Shown here: positions 10,269-21,317 of the stretch, piece by piece
How the letters are laid out: each line of letters opens with the position of its first letter
Numbering within the stretch: position 1 is the first letter of the stretch
Assembly (NCBI GenBank): GCA_947247005.1
Contig: OX365952.1
Location: 1,386,501 to 1,450,500, forward strand
Direction: 5' to 3'
DNA: 64,000 nt
Origin: Spisula solida
Taxonomy: Eukaryota > Mollusca > Bivalvia > Venerida > Mactridae
Position numbers and translations under genes: made by a program
The notes under the pieces: model-generated
Seen by the model: only the letters and a program-made list of their open reading frames with translations
Told to the model about the DNA's origin: nothing
The model's database searches: none

Positions 10269-10628
10269 TTGTTACTTGGTGAGGTAAAGACATTAGCGCA
10301 GGATGTCGATGTCAACAATAATGAAGAGGTTAATTTGGAACCTGAAAATACCACTAACAACACATTAAATGAAATGGTACATTTGTATGAAAAACTTGTA
10401 TCAGATGAAGCAACAGTTGACTCTGTGTATAATGATAGTGTTCTAGATGATTTGTAGCAATCCTGGCTAGAGACAAAGCACACGATTTCGCAGTATCCGA
10501 CTGCAGCATTGTGGATCCAGTATCTAGAAATTATAGAGATACTAAAGAAGTTTATCACGGCAGAACGGACCGGAAATTGGGAGTTAAGTTTGCAATCAAT
10601 GAGTGAAATGCTGCCCTATGTCGCCGCG
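10269..10628 (+). pseudogene. exon-like ORF of an unnamed repeated protein family, one in-frame stop
   Basis: One frame runs from 10269 to 10628 with a single TAG at 10455-10457. Before it the peptide is acidic and Asn-rich (EEVNLEPENTTNNTLNE). After it comes a well-formed helical segment (LWIQYLEIIEILKKFITAER, then TGNWELSLQSMSEMLPYVAA). It ends at GCG|GTATGT, a plausible splice donor at 10629. I recall LW-x-QY..., AERTGNW and MLPY-x-AA patterns from multi-copy invertebrate proteins of unknown function that are often part of or near transposons; I cannot name the family. The stop may be a mutation, or the two halves may be separate exons. The minus-strand frame over the same span is a shadow. 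Confidence 0.45.
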
Positions 10629-10629
10629 G

Positions 10630-11148
10630 TATGTGGAATAATTTATTAGTATATCAGATGAAGTTGTGTTATATTTGCCATATGAAGTTACCCCACCCAC
10701 TTTTGATTGAATATCGCATCCACTATGGCGGTATATATTACTACTTATAGTACTTTGTACATGCATTATGTTCCTTACAATAATACAAGTGAACTGTAGT
10801 TGAAAACTTTATTTAAATTAATTTATTGATAGTAATTGTAGACTGACACTAATTTCTAGCGCACAGATTGTAATAAAAAGCCTTAATAATGACCTATTTT
10901 AAGTGATTTTTTCAGAAACTTCAACTCATTAGATTATTTTAGACTTTTGATAATGTATTCAGCATGGTTCCTAGTAGTCAAAACAGCAACTGTTGTTTCT
11001 TTTGCAATTAGTTGTTGGTTAGCTGTGTTTTTGTCACAGATTGACTGGACTATTGGGCCCGTTACACGGGTATAATATTTAGGCCAAATTCGATTATAGC
11101 GTTCTTGAATTATGACGTTTATTACCAAAACTAATTGAAATGGACTAA
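10630..11148. other. no gene recognised
   Basis: AT-rich. TTACCCCACCCACTTTTGA near 10690 echoes a word also found near 47.47, 52.95 and 53.32 kb, where it belongs to the TTAA-flanked element at 52613-53508. Confidence 0.4.
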
Positions 11149-11740
11149 AAAGATTATATTAAGTCAGACAGGGAAGGCAGCACTCAACCTAACCAGCCGA
11201 GCACAGGAACATAAAACACATACAAAGCACAATGCCCAACTAAACAACCAAAGATGCGCCCAAGTCCAAGCTGTCGAAAAGTATAAAACATTACTACTAG
11301 CTGAATGACCCAGTTTCATCAGCAAAACGACTATAATGCCTAGTTTTAGCGGTCAGAAATCCTAAAACGAAGAAGTGCCCAACACACTGCCAATCAAGAA
11401 AATTAATCAGCCCTTGTCCCGACTGTTGTTAAGCTGAATATAAAAGTTTCAGCAAATAAAAGGCGGATTGCCTACACTGAATGACCTAGTTACAACAGTA
11501 AAACTGCTGAACTACATAGTTTTAGCAGCCTTTAGCCCCAAAAGTTAAGCAAGAGCATTAACACGTTGAAAGGCCCGGTTTCAGCAACAAAAAAAATCTG
11601 AAAGCCCTAGCCGGATGACCTAGTTACAATACGTAAAATGTCTCAACTGAAAGCCCCAGCCAAAACAAGTCGAGATATACCTAATTGAACAACTCGGCCA
11701 TAAGACCACAGAGGACCCTTCAGTCGGATGATCTAGTATA
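11149..11740 (-). repeat. GGTCATTCAGCT/GGCAGCACTC-family, long copy
   Basis: Starts GATTATATTAAGTCAGACAG, GGAAGGCAGCACTCAACC, then CAAGTCCAAGCTGTCGAAAA, AGCTGAATGACCCAGTTTCA and TGCCCAACACACTGCC. It aligns by eye with 53513-53885 over most of that span. Confidence 0.8.
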
Positions 11741-11759
11741 ATACTAATTAAATAAATAC

Positions 11760-12190
11760 GCCGTCATATTTTGTAACATTATGGCTCTTGTTTGGTAATT
11801 CAAGGCCCATAAGCCAAGAATATCAGAGCCGATTGGGCATACTATCGAACTATTTAATATGAATTACTAGTAACAGTATTTTGCTAATTTTGTCTCATAT
11901 AGTTTTATATTTTCAGCTGCAATTTTATTACAATGGTTCGAACATCTAAGCCAAGGCGATCACAAAACATTATACTATTGAATATTATTTTGTTGTAACT
12001 TATTCAGATAGACTAGTATACGTTTAATGAACAGGTTTTAATCTAATTGGTAGTTTGATATGTTTACTGTTAGTTACTGGAGTTGGTTATTGAGAGCTTT
12101 TGATGATAATGTCCGATTTGTTGTTACCTTTTTCTTGTAAAACCATTGAAAATCATGTAATCAGTATGTAGGGTATATAATGTCTTGTTC
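11760..12190. other. no recognised feature
   Basis: AT-rich sequence without a coding frame or recognised repeat. Confidence 0.45.
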
Positions 12191-12457
12191 ATTTTATGCC
12201 CCGGCATCTACTGATGCAGTATGCATATAGTTATTGTCCTGTCCGTCAGTCCGAAAATGTTAACAAAAACTTTCAAGTTGTTGAAACTCATATAGTTTGA
12301 ACTTCACCAAACTTGGCATACTTATAAACACCTTACATTGTCAAAGTCATGTAACACTGTCCAACATTTTAACATTATTATGGCCCTCCATTTAGCTTAA
12401 GTTTGGGGGACAAGGCTTCCACCAGGGCATAAGTGTATATTGAAAGCAATCTTGTTT
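12191..12457 (+). repeat. 173-bp-family repeat, short degenerate copy
   Basis: ATTTTATGCCCCGGCATCTA head, GTCCGTCAGTCCG, AACTTGGCATACTTA, then ACAAGGCTTCCACCAGGGCA and ...GCATAAGTGTATATTGAAAG at the end, as in 13386-13680. Confidence 0.65.
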
Positions 12458-12817
12458 TGTTTGCCCTAACATGCTTGTAATCCGTGTGTTCTTTGTGTGG
12501 CTTTCGTGCACTGCTGTTTCTGTCATCAAGTTCCAACATGTTATTTTCTCTTTTCCGAAATTATATGGTTTGAGAAGATATGTAGTCACATGCAATGGTG
12601 GTGTACGAACAAAATCACGCTATAAATTTTATAGCCTGTTATAGAGGAAAGCTAATTTCAGATTCCCACATAATTCCTGTGTTTATCATCTTTCAAATGC
12701 ACCATTAAGTGCATGTACCATTTAGAGCGTACTAGGTCAGAAAGGTGACTGCAAAACCAGACTTGAAATTAAAGGTTGTTACCAGCTATGAGAACATTAT
12801 TTATTTTGTAAACTTTC

Positions 12818-13256
12818 GGCTGTTTTTTCATGGTAGCAATACCACGTGGCTTTTGGCTACAGTTACAAGTAGAAATTTGTAAACATCGGTACAAAAATAT
12901 AGCCATAAGTATTTTATTTCTTCATCGATTTCTATAAAATATACGCCACGGTAAGGGGAAAAGTATTTGCTTTCCGTGAAATATAAGATATTTTTCAGCA
13001 GTATTACCGATTTTTCCTTTACCCTGTGAAACCTACACGTTCCACGGTTTCACAAAGTAATGGACAAAACGGCACAGCCGCGGAAATTTTTTTTATATTT
13101 CACGGAAAGCAAATAATTGGTCCCTTAGCGTGGCGTATATTTTATAGAAATTGATGAAGAAAAAAAATACTTATGGCTTTTTTATTTTCCAATGTTTACA
13201 CATTTCTTCTTGTAACTGTAGTCAAAAGTCTCGTGGTATTGCTACACTGTTTTTTA
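12818..13256. repeat. long imperfect inverted repeat (fold-back), ~165-bp arms
   Basis: The arm at about 12824-12988 (GGTAGCAATACCACG...CTACAGTTACAAG...TATACGCCACG...GCTTTCCGTGAAATATA) reappears as its reverse complement at about 13092-13250. About 100 bp lie between (13 kb, ACCCTGTGAAACCTACACG). Identity looks about 85-90%. No coding content; consistent with a MITE with long inverted ends. Confidence 0.8.
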
Positions 13257-13385
13257 TGACCAAGATTTACACATATTTGACTTAAATGGTGAAATCATGT
13301 GTTCACAAAATGTTCACAAGGTTTGACCTGACCAAATAACCCAATATCGAAAATATCTTTTGTACAGATGGTAGTAAGGATCGTT

Positions 13386-13680
13386 TTTTATGCCCCCCTA
13401 TCGATAGATGGGGAGGCATATAGTGATTCACCTGTCCGTCCGTCCGTCCGTCCGTTCGTCCGTCCGTCCTGGTTAACCCAAATTGACCGTTTCTTCTAGC
13501 ATTAATATGGCTTGCTACAAAGCTTCCAAACTTGCATGGATGTTGTATATGAACACTCTCCACACACCTGTATCACCTGACCCCATTTTGACCTTCACCT
13601 TGACCTAATTTTGGACTTAGACTTATATGGACAAGGCTTCCACAGGGGGCATAAGCGTTTATTGAACGCAGTCTTGTTTT
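13386..13680 (+). repeat. 173-bp-family repeat, single-unit copy
   Basis: TTATGCCCCCCTATCGATAG head, GTCCGTCCGTCCGTCC, TTGACCGTTTCTTCTAGCAT, ACTTGCATGGATGTTGTATA, and the tail GGGGCATAAGCGTTTATTGA. Reverse complement of the unit repeated at 33.9-35.2 kb. Confidence 0.85.
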
Positions 13681-13689
13681 TAATATTCA

Positions 13690-14320
13690 AAGCATGGAGT
13701 GTTATACATCATTTAAGGGTATTTCAAAATGCAACACATTAGGTTGATATCTCGTATATTATTAAAAAAAGTTGTTGGTTTACAATTTTCAAAAATCAAT
13801 CACGACATTGGCGTCTACTTCTTGGCCGTTTTCCAGCACCTTTTCTTTTTCGTCGAACATGTGTCTTATCCTCTTTCCAACCAGCATATGAATCTGTACC
13901 TCACTTTCTCTGTCTTTAGCAAAAGCCTTTTGGACTAGTGATTTTTAATTTATTTACTTTCTTAATAAATGATTCAAAAGGCTTTACTTTTTTTGAAAGG
14001 CATTGTACTAAATGATGAGTACATTTTCATGGCTATGTTCTTCAGCGTTTTTTCATAAGAATATAAACCAGTGATTTTAAATTATTATCCGATTATATCG
14101 CAGTTTTAATATTTGTAAAACTATGGAACATCCTCTTTAGATTCAGTCGATGATTCACAACTTTGTTTAAACATGCACGGAATATAAAACAAATGGTAAC
14201 ATTGACAACCATGCTTGCACAGAAATTCCAAACCAAAAAGTAAATGATTCCACGATTTCTAAAAGCAGTTTGCTTACTAAGTATCTAGTATCGCAAGCAT
14301 AAATATATTTTAAACAGAAT
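13690..14320. other. no recognised feature
   Basis: AT-rich. A 69-codon frame at 13729-13938 has no recognisable domain. Confidence 0.4.
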
Positions 14321-14329
14321 TGCAGATAT

Positions 14330-14590
14330 ATTTTTAACAGCAGTGTTAATAAGCTAAAGCAGCATACCTACAACTATAATTATTTTAACAGCAGTGTTAC
14401 TAAGCAAATGCAGCATTCCTACACCTACAATATTTTTTAATTAACTGTGTTAATATGCAAAAGCAGCATTCCTACACCTACAACATTTTTAATTAGCAGT
14501 GTTAATAAGCAAGAATAGCTTAGCTACAAGGCTACAACTACAATACTTGAACAACAGTGTTAGCGGTGTTAATAAGCAAAAATAGCATAC
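14330..14590. repeat. ~52-bp tandem repeat, 4-5 diverged copies
   Basis: CAGTGTTAATAAGC-type word followed by AGCANNCCTACA recurs at 14341, 14392, 14444 and 14497 and, in altered form, near 14557 (spacings 51, 52, 53 bp). Confidence 0.8.
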
Positions 14591-14599
14591 CTAGTACAG

Positions 14600-14808
14600 G
14601 ATCCTGCCATATCTCAAACAGTTTTCAAGCTAGGTTTATGAAATTTGTTATGTGGAAAGGATGCAATGAGGGGATTATGCACGTCCAAAAATATTTTTGA
14701 TTCTGACAAAAATTGTGGTTGCTATGGCAACAGAAACATTGAAAATGGCTTAAAACCGGTAGGGGACTTCTGTATTGCTTGCAATTCTTAATTACTTGTT
14801 TTCTTGAG
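14600..14808 (-). repeat. ACCGGTAGGGGACT-family repeat fragment
   Basis: ATTTTTGATTCTGACAAAAA, TGCTATGGCAACAGAAACAT and ACCGGTAGGGGACTTCTGTA match, in reverse, the copy at 56.75-57.02 kb. Confidence 0.75.
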
Positions 14809-14934
14809 TATTTGCAGTACATGTTTCAGCTTGTCGTTTTATAAGTGCTGCTTGGCCTTGACTAGATGACTGACTAGATTGTTCTGGTACTTCACTTGAT
14901 GAACTATTGAAAACATTAACATGCCCATATAAAA

Positions 14935-15170
14935 CCGTTTTGTTCTGACTTGGTCATTCAGCGTAGGAATCCCATCCCGCCTTTTGTTTGCCGAATCTTT
15001 TCTACTGGGTCATTCAGCTAGTTATAATTTATTTTACTTTTCGACAGCTTGGACTTGGGCGGATCTGCGCTTGTTTAGTTGGGCATTGTGCTTTGTGTGT
15101 TTTTAATGTTTTCTGTGCTCGGCTGGTTAAGTGGAGTGCTGCCTTCCCTGTCTGACTTAATATAATCTTT
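14935..15170 (+). repeat. GGTCATTCAGCT-family fragment
   Basis: TTGGTCATTCAGCGTAGGAA, TACTGGGTCATTCAGCTAGT, CTTGGACTTGGGCGGATCTG, TGTGCTCGGCTGGTTAAGTG and GAGTGCTGCCTTCCCTGTCT with the family end at ~15165. Confidence 0.8.
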
Positions 15171-15255
15171 TTGAATCCATTATGTCTTGAATTATCTTTA
15201 ACTTTTGAAACGGAAAGTAAAATAGGGACATGAGGTCGTGTATGCTGTACAAGTT

Positions 15256-15715
15256 TTAGTGTGTATCTTCAGCCAGACGACTTGACATGCAGGGAAATTG
15301 ACTGAGAAACATTCCCATCACCATCCATGCAAATTGTGCAGTATGTTTAGTAGTTGATGTTTCAATAACATTTTGTTGAATTTGTGAATGTTCACAGTGT
15401 CCGATATCAAAGATGAAAACAGGCACTTGAACATCAGACATCTGAAGCAGAAAAACAACTTTATTTCTTGGTAACAGTATACTGGTGCCTCGTATTTCCG
15501 CGACACTTATCAATAAACATTTTAATAATAACGTATCTCACACTGGTAACATCGAGTGAATAAACTTTTAGCTGCATCGGTTCATATTTACGACACACAC
15601 AGCAGAGTTCATTGTCACTGATGGTGCTATCAATACTATTTTCAGGTGATTGTTGGGGAGATGGTTTTAGGTTTCCTAATACACGCTGACCAGACGCTAT
15701 TTCTGTTTTCTTCAT
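15256..15715 (-). pseudogene. Cys-containing protein remnant, unrecognised
   Basis: Overlapping minus-strand frames (15461-15715, 15256-15513, 15318-15506) give NELCCVCRKYEPMQLK, then, in other frames, RCYQCEIRYY and CEHSQIQQNVIETSTTKHTA. Paired cysteines suggest a zinc-binding module broken by frameshifts, perhaps a PHD-like end of a transposase or host protein. I cannot name it. Confidence 0.3.
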
Positions 15716-15762
15716 CGGTCAATATCACTTTTTTGCAGGTCAACAAAACATCATATTCACCT

Positions 15763-15960
15763 CAGTGGCGGATACAGGATTTGGTGTTTGGGGGGGGGGC
15801 GTAAATGTTAACACCCCTCCCCCCATTGAAGAAGTTACGCGAGCGAAGCGAGCTAGACAAAATCCATGGTTAATCTGAAAAGCATGGCTACAGACCCGTT
15901 CTTTACTTGATGATATTCATATTAAATTGATTTTGGGCGAGCGGGGCGAGCTAGAAAAAC
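15763..15960. repeat. CAG-GGCGGATNCAGGATTT repeat, partial copy
   Basis: CAGTGGCGGATACAGGATTT, a G-run, then GCGTAAATGTTAACACCCC and GCGAGCGAAGCGAGCTAG. Its first 20 bases resemble the left end of the complete element at 20951. Confidence 0.6.
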
Positions 15961-16039
15961 AATCAGCATGCCACATGATCTCATTCCGTACTTGCTAATT
16001 TTCACTGTGTTAAGGGAAGGATTACAGATCTTGAAAAAA

Positions 16040-16390
16040 TATAATATTAAGTCAGACAGGGAAGGCAGCACTCGGCTTAACCAGCCGAGCGCAGAAAACA
16101 TTAAAAACACACTATGTACAATGCCCACCTGAACCAGTCGAGCACAGAAAACATAAAAGGCACATTGCCCAACTAAACAAGTTACAATCCTCCCATGTCC
16201 AAGCTGACGAAATTCTAAATAAACCAGTTTCAGCAATCAAATAGCTGAATGCCCAAGCTGAATGACCTAGTTCCAACAGTAAAATGGCTAAAATACCTAA
16301 GCTGTCAGAAGTCCTAAAAAGTAGACATAAGAAGGAAAAGCTCAGTGTCAAGGTTTCAGCTACATGACCTAGTTTCAGCAATACAGTTTA
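16040..16390 (-). repeat. GGTCATTCAGCT/GGCAGCACTC-family copy
   Basis: TATTAAGTCAGACAGGGAAG, GGCAGCACTCGGCTTAACC, ACCAGTCGAGCACAGAAAAC, CTCCCATGTCCAAGCTG and AGCTGAATGACCTAGTTCC. Confidence 0.8.
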
Positions 16391-16514
16391 CAGTTTATTC
16401 AAGAAATTAAGGCATAATGCCCATGGATCATGTTTACAATTGTTATTTTAAATATATATATTCATGTATAACTACGCATGCAAAGAACACGCCATCGCAC
16501 GCAATACCACACAT

Positions 16515-16600
16515 CCCACATACTCACACACACACGCACGCACGCACACACGCACACACGCATGCACTCACACACACACACGCGCGCGCCCACACACGCA
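16515..16600. repeat. CA/CG-rich dinucleotide microsatellite
   Basis: Alternating purine-pyrimidine (ACACGCACGC, then CGCGCGCG) tract of about 85 bp. The two His/Thr-rich reading frames over it are artefacts. Confidence 0.9.
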
Positions 16601-17087
16601 TACACATATGATATAAATGCACAGTTCAACACTTTACATGTAGAATATTACAAAATATTTCGTGGTGAGAGGGTATGTTACAACATATTTATTTAAAGAA
16701 CTTAATAAGAATGCCCGAGGTTAAGTTGTATATGAAAAAAACTACATACAGAACACACACAGAGCAATAGTTAAATCATGGTAATATGTACATAATAGGT
16801 ACATATATACTAGTAGTATCTATAAAGACTTTTCCCTTAACTCAAAACTTTTAAAAAGTACATATGAGCTAAATGCCTCCAGGTGAGTGACCTACTTTGA
16901 ACAAATAGTGATCCCAGGTATAATAACCACGTTTCAACAGCAAAAAAGAATTATGCCCCTATAAGACATATAACGTAATGGAGATTTACAAGAACATTGA
17001 TATAATATGATATATAATTTAACACAGGCTTGAGTCTGATTAGTAGCAATACAATTAACCAAGGACTAGTATAAGAGTAAAGTAAAC

Positions 17088-17735
17088 AAGAGGGCCCAAA
17101 GGGCCATAGGTCGCTCACCTGTCCTAGTAGTTTGATGGTAGCCTTTATTGCATGTGCAAGGTTTTCATATTGTCTTATAAAGCGACATTGCAATTTACAT
17201 CACATAGACCAAATGGCATATTGAAGTTTAAGCCAAGTTTTGACTATGATTTTACCTTGTGACCTAGTTTTTGACCCAGGATGCCTCAATATCGAACTTG
17301 ACCTAGATTATGTAGGGATGATCATTTTGACCAAGTTTCATAAAGATTAGACAAAAATTGTGACCTAGTGACTACACAAGATTTTTCTATGATTTGACCT
17401 TGTGACCTAGTTTTTGACCCCGGATGACCCAATATTGAACTTGACCTAGATTTTATTGAGATTATCATTGTGACCAAGTTTCACAAGGATTAGGTCGAAA
17501 TTATGACCTCTACTGACTACACAAGGTTTTTCTGTGATTTGACCTAGTAACTTAGTGTTTGACCCCAGATGACCCAATATTGAAGTTGGCCTAGATTTTG
17601 TTAAGATGATCATTGTGACCAAGGTTCATAGAGATTATGCCAAAACTGTGACCTACAGTGGCTACACAGGACGACGGACGGACGAAGAGTGATCACAAAA
17701 GCTCACTCTGTCACTTTGTGACAGGTGAGCTAAAA
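17088..17735 (-). repeat. 145-bp-family repeat, minus-strand copy
   Basis: Tail complement AAGAGGGCCCAAAGGGCC and GGTCGCTCACCTGTCCTAGT, four units containing TGACCAAGTTTCATAAAGAT, GACGGACGGACGAAGAGTG, and head complement GTGACAGGTGAGCTAAAAA. Confidence 0.9.
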
Positions 17736-17813
17736 AGTCATTTTAAATGGCAATATACATCATTTTTTAATTATATAAACGAACTTGATCATAATACACA
17801 ATTGAAATGCACA

Positions 17814-18043
17814 TTACACAGGGCTGGCTATTAAGCTGGTTTGACCTAGAGTTGTAGCAAGACCAAATATACTCAGCTGCTCTTTCTGACATTTAGGGCA
17901 TACAAGCATGAAGTGTAGTTCATTTTCCACTTTCCCTAGATCACAAATCCTGCATAAATTCTGTGTACCTACCAATTTCTATTTGTTATTTATGTGCACT
18001 GATTCTAAATTGTGTAGCAAGATCTTATTTCAGGTCAGAAGTG
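17814..18043 (-). pseudogene. non-LTR retrotransposon C-terminal remnant
   Basis: Minus strand from about 18043: QFRISAHK, stop, QIEIGRY, then after a frame change QNLCRICDLGKVENELHF, LVCPKCQKEQ and a stop at 17814. The pattern R-x-C-x2-C ... E-x-E-x-HF-x2-x-CP is the zinc-knuckle-like end of several LINE-type reverse transcriptase ORFs (established knowledge of the class, clade not determined). At least one frameshift and one stop make it dead. It abuts the 145-bp-family copy. Confidence 0.6.
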
Positions 18044-18340
18044 TGTAGGAATGACACAGAAGTCCAGAACATCGCGAATGCATTCCAAACCATCAGATTT
18101 GGCGAATTTATGCTGCGGGAACTCCAGTTCGGTTAAAAATCCATGCCAAGGCTACACTTGCATTTTGTCTGAATTCGGTCACCGAGTAATATTCGTTTTC
18201 ATGATTTTTAGCAAGAAATCATTCAATCATGATCGAGAATACATTAACGTACAAGTTGTATTACTGAAGTACTGAAGTTTCTTAACCCCGTCCACCTTTT
18301 ATATGCTTGAGGTAATACGAGGATAATGTGCCATACTCTT

Positions 18341-18392
18341 ATTGTGTCGGTAACGATTAGACTATAATTGTGTCGGTAACGATTAGACTATT
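18341..18392. repeat. 26-bp direct tandem duplication
   Basis: ATTGTGTCGGTAACGATTAG begins at 18341 and again at 18367, giving two copies of a 26-bp unit. Confidence 0.9.
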
Positions 18393-18540
18393 TTTCGTAT
18401 CAGCTGTAATGAAGCATACTTGTAATACTTTTATATGGTTCTCGTCTAAAAGCATTACATTAGTGATTGTCTTTTGTTCATTAGTGAATATCAAGTATGG
18501 CTTCATGTCATTAGTTGCTCACCCATCATATAGTGTCTAA

Positions 18541-18987
18541 TAGGGCTGCGTATCAGTTAAAATGATCGATACGATATTTGTATCGATACAAAATGATCGA
18601 TATTCGATATATCATTTGATATTTTGTTTTGACAATAAACGATCTAAATACTGTAAATAGGCACTTGCAGACTTACAACATGTATTTAACTTGCGGAACA
18701 CAGGCTTGAGATATGTGATAAACAACCTATTTACACATGTTTAAATTGCATGAGTAGTTGGCAAAGCAGATTCTTGTTTGAAAATTAGATTCACTCGGAC
18801 ATAAGCTGCGTCGACGACCTGACCATTTTGAGTCGAAACAAATAGACTACCGATAACTTTACTGAAAATGGGGATTTTGATGTGTATTTTTGTTGATCGA
18901 TGTTTTGACCGCGATACGGACACGATGTATCTATCGAACGCAAAATACCGGTATTCGATTTATATCGGAAACCGGTACGCAGCCCTA
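18541..18987. mobile_element. hAT-type MITE, 8-bp target duplication
   Basis: Starts TAGGGCTGCGTA and ends TACGCAGCCCTA, exact 12-bp inverted repeats. GTGTCTAA flanks both sides (18533-18540 and 18988-18995). An 8-bp duplication with TAGGGCTG ends is typical of hAT. 447 bp, with no transposase. Subterminal ATCGATAC/GTATCGAT words cluster near the left end. Confidence 0.88.
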
Positions 18988-18999
18988 GTGTCTAAATGA

Positions 19000-20215
19000 G
19001 AAACTTTGATCGTTCGTCGTCCTTTCATCGCGCGTCCACAAGTACTTTTCATCTGGAACCAAAAGCTACCGTAGGTCAAATAAAAAACTTCCCTGTCCGA
19101 TTTCCTATTATCTTTTGTGTATGGAATGGACTGCTTTTCTCTCAGGGGGTTTATGAAGGTTGCTAAGAATGTTTGTCTAGTTGAAAGCTCTGTCGATTTT
19201 GAATATTGCGCATGTGGGCTCAAACACTAAAATAAAGAGGTCAACTTATAAAAAAAAAACACTTGCGATAGGGGTTGTGATTTGCTTTGGGGCATTAGTC
19301 GTTGTTTTGATGAATTGATGTATATGAAGGCTGATAAATTAACTAGTTTGGTTTTGCTTTGGATACTTTTATTTCTTAACGGGGTATTTGTGCGTTCAAA
19401 ATACTGTCCTTTAATTACAGACACCGGTGGTGACCATGCACCGCACCAGTCGTCATGCTTCATATGTGTCTTAACACATCTTCATTTGGCTCTTACAATG
19501 TAGTAATCATAAGAAATATCGCCAATACACAGCAACTATTGTTCCCTTATAAACACGGACTATCTTCATTTTTAATGTCGCCAGGATTTGTTACAGATTC
19601 GGACTCGAATATGACTGCTTTTTCAAACCCGACTACAAGTATACATATTGGTCACAATAATAGCACGACAATCTTTGAATTCAATGTATCTAGCTCACTT
19701 GCGTGTGTTATAGCTTGATGGGTTGACCTTATTCCTTTAATCTAAACCTTCGTATTTGGCAGTTTTTGACTTAGTTCAGTGAATTTCTCCTTGCCATAAT
19801 CAATCTTTAGCATTCTGGATTACAGTTCAACCTCGTACAATAGTCGGCTTGGCATTTGATGTAGCCTTCCGCCGCGTCCGGAGGCCCCTTTGTATGGCTT
19901 GTTTCATAAAAGTTTCTTACGAGTGTTTTGTGTACGTAGGCTGAGGCTGCCTATTTCTGTATTCCGTTTGCTCTTTTTCCTGTGTTTCTTTGCCTTCTTA
20001 TCCTCAAGCTGTCCCTTAGGACGTTTGATACGGTAATTATTTTTTTAAATAATACCCAAAAAAAGACACAATTGTAGTTAAATATATACTGAAGCAATCT
20101 GTGAAATAAAAAAGGTATGTCGCGGTACTATTGAAGGGGTCATGGGCCCTTTTGCAACATCGCTTTTCCAGAAAATGACTGAAAATCCTGATATTTCGCA
20201 ATGTATTCATTTTTG
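19000..20215. other. no gene recognised
   Basis: Short frames on both strands (for example 18960-19223 minus and 19455-19718 plus) show no known domain. No recognised repeat. Confidence 0.4.
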
Positions 20216-20217
20216 CA

Positions 20218-20905
20218 TTAAAATCGATATTTTTTGTTCGCGGCGGGTCGAGATACGTCTAAATACATATACCTATACCCGTCGCAGTCAGTGGGCGACC
20301 CATACTGGCTCTTCATCCAACACTTCCGGTAGAGGGCTTTATGGAATCTCAAATGAGCCAAATGCTTGTCGGTTACCAGGTGTTGTTCCCATCGGAGTAT
20401 ACCTACTGGCAATTCACAAAGAGTACACTCACGAGCGTAGCCAGACACATGTGCTGTATATTTGATGTCCGGCCGGTGATCGTACACTTTGGAGTGAACC
20501 TTCAGCTTGTCAATGGCAGACTGTCTCATCTTGTCAATGGCTGCAGCAGTGTTGACATCTACTACAGCAATCAAGGGTTGTTATCATTGTCTGTGACCTC
20601 CTCTGTGGGGGGGGGGGGGCTGTGTGGGTAGGATCATCCTGATCACTAACTGTATTGATGACATGAAAATAGGCCTCTTTCTTAAGAGAATTCCTGTCCC
20701 TCCACAGGGCTACCAACTCAGCATCTGAATAATCACAATCAGGTTGAAGGTTCAAGTCCTTATACACTAATGCCCTATTCGTACCTGTTTCAAGGAATAT
20801 TGTTGGATTCATATCAGCAGTTTTGTTGTTGAGAGTTTGACACTGTTTTATCTTGGTAAGTAGTTTTTGGCGTGCCTGAGAATTATCGTGACTGACACGT
20901 GTCAT
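20218..20905 (-). pseudogene. unnamed zinc-finger-like ORF pair, frame broken at a homopolymer
   Basis: The minus-strand frame 20905-20534 (starts MTRVSHDNSQ; includes DLNLQPDCDYSDAELVALWR) overlaps frame 20574-20218, which carries a C2H2-like motif: ECTLCELPVGILRWEQHL then H and further His. They lie in different frames, separated by a 13-base G-run at about 20607-20619 (PPPP in translation), so homopolymer slippage is one explanation; two stops just upstream of the second frame mean a splice junction or further mutation is also needed. It may be a distal part of the transposon protein encoded upstream on the same strand (21.3-26.3 kb) or an independent gene. I do not recognise it. Confidence 0.4.
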
Positions 20906-20950
20906 TGGCGGGAGCCAATTTTCTCAATGTCAAGTAACATAAACTGTTAC

Positions 20951-21304
20951 CAGGGGCGGATCCAGGATTTAGTATTAGGGGGGGGGGGGGGCGTGAAATG
21001 AAAAATGAGCTAAAAGCTTGTCAAAGTCTTCTGCATCCATCTTTGTTGTCATAAAATGCAGCGAAAAGAGAATCAATGTGCAAAAAGAGCGATACATCAG
21101 AATCGCAAAGTTCGACCTGAATAACAGGGCGGCAGAGAGTCTATCGAAGTGTCTGTGGTTAGTGGAAAATGTTACAGCGCGCAGAAAGCAGAACAAAATT
21201 GACTTTAAATATGTGATTTAGTGTGATACAACAAATGAATTGACTTTACTTTGGCGATTTTAGGGGGGGGGGGCGTACGTCGTCCCCCCTTGGATCCGCC
21301 TATG
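20951..21304. mobile_element. 354-bp TIR element with GTTAC duplication
   Basis: Starts CAGGGGCGGATCCAGGA and ends CCTTGGATCCGCCTATG, imperfect inverted repeats around GGCGGATCC. GTTAC flanks both ends (20946-20950 and 21305-21309). The interior has two G-runs of more than 10 bases next to the ends and no coding frame. Partial relatives lie at 15763 and 48866. Confidence 0.8.
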
Positions 21305-21317
21305 GTTACTACAATTG

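Noticed and set aside
10253..10558. 101-codon minus-strand frame
   Set aside because: Shadow of the plus-strand exon-like frame, which has the more protein-like composition.
13303..13563. 86-codon minus frame with TDGRTDGRTDG
   Set aside because: Arises from the GTCCGTCC tetranucleotide tract of a dispersed repeat.
16417..16696. His/Thr-rich frames on the plus strand
   Set aside because: Translation of a CA/CG microsatellite.
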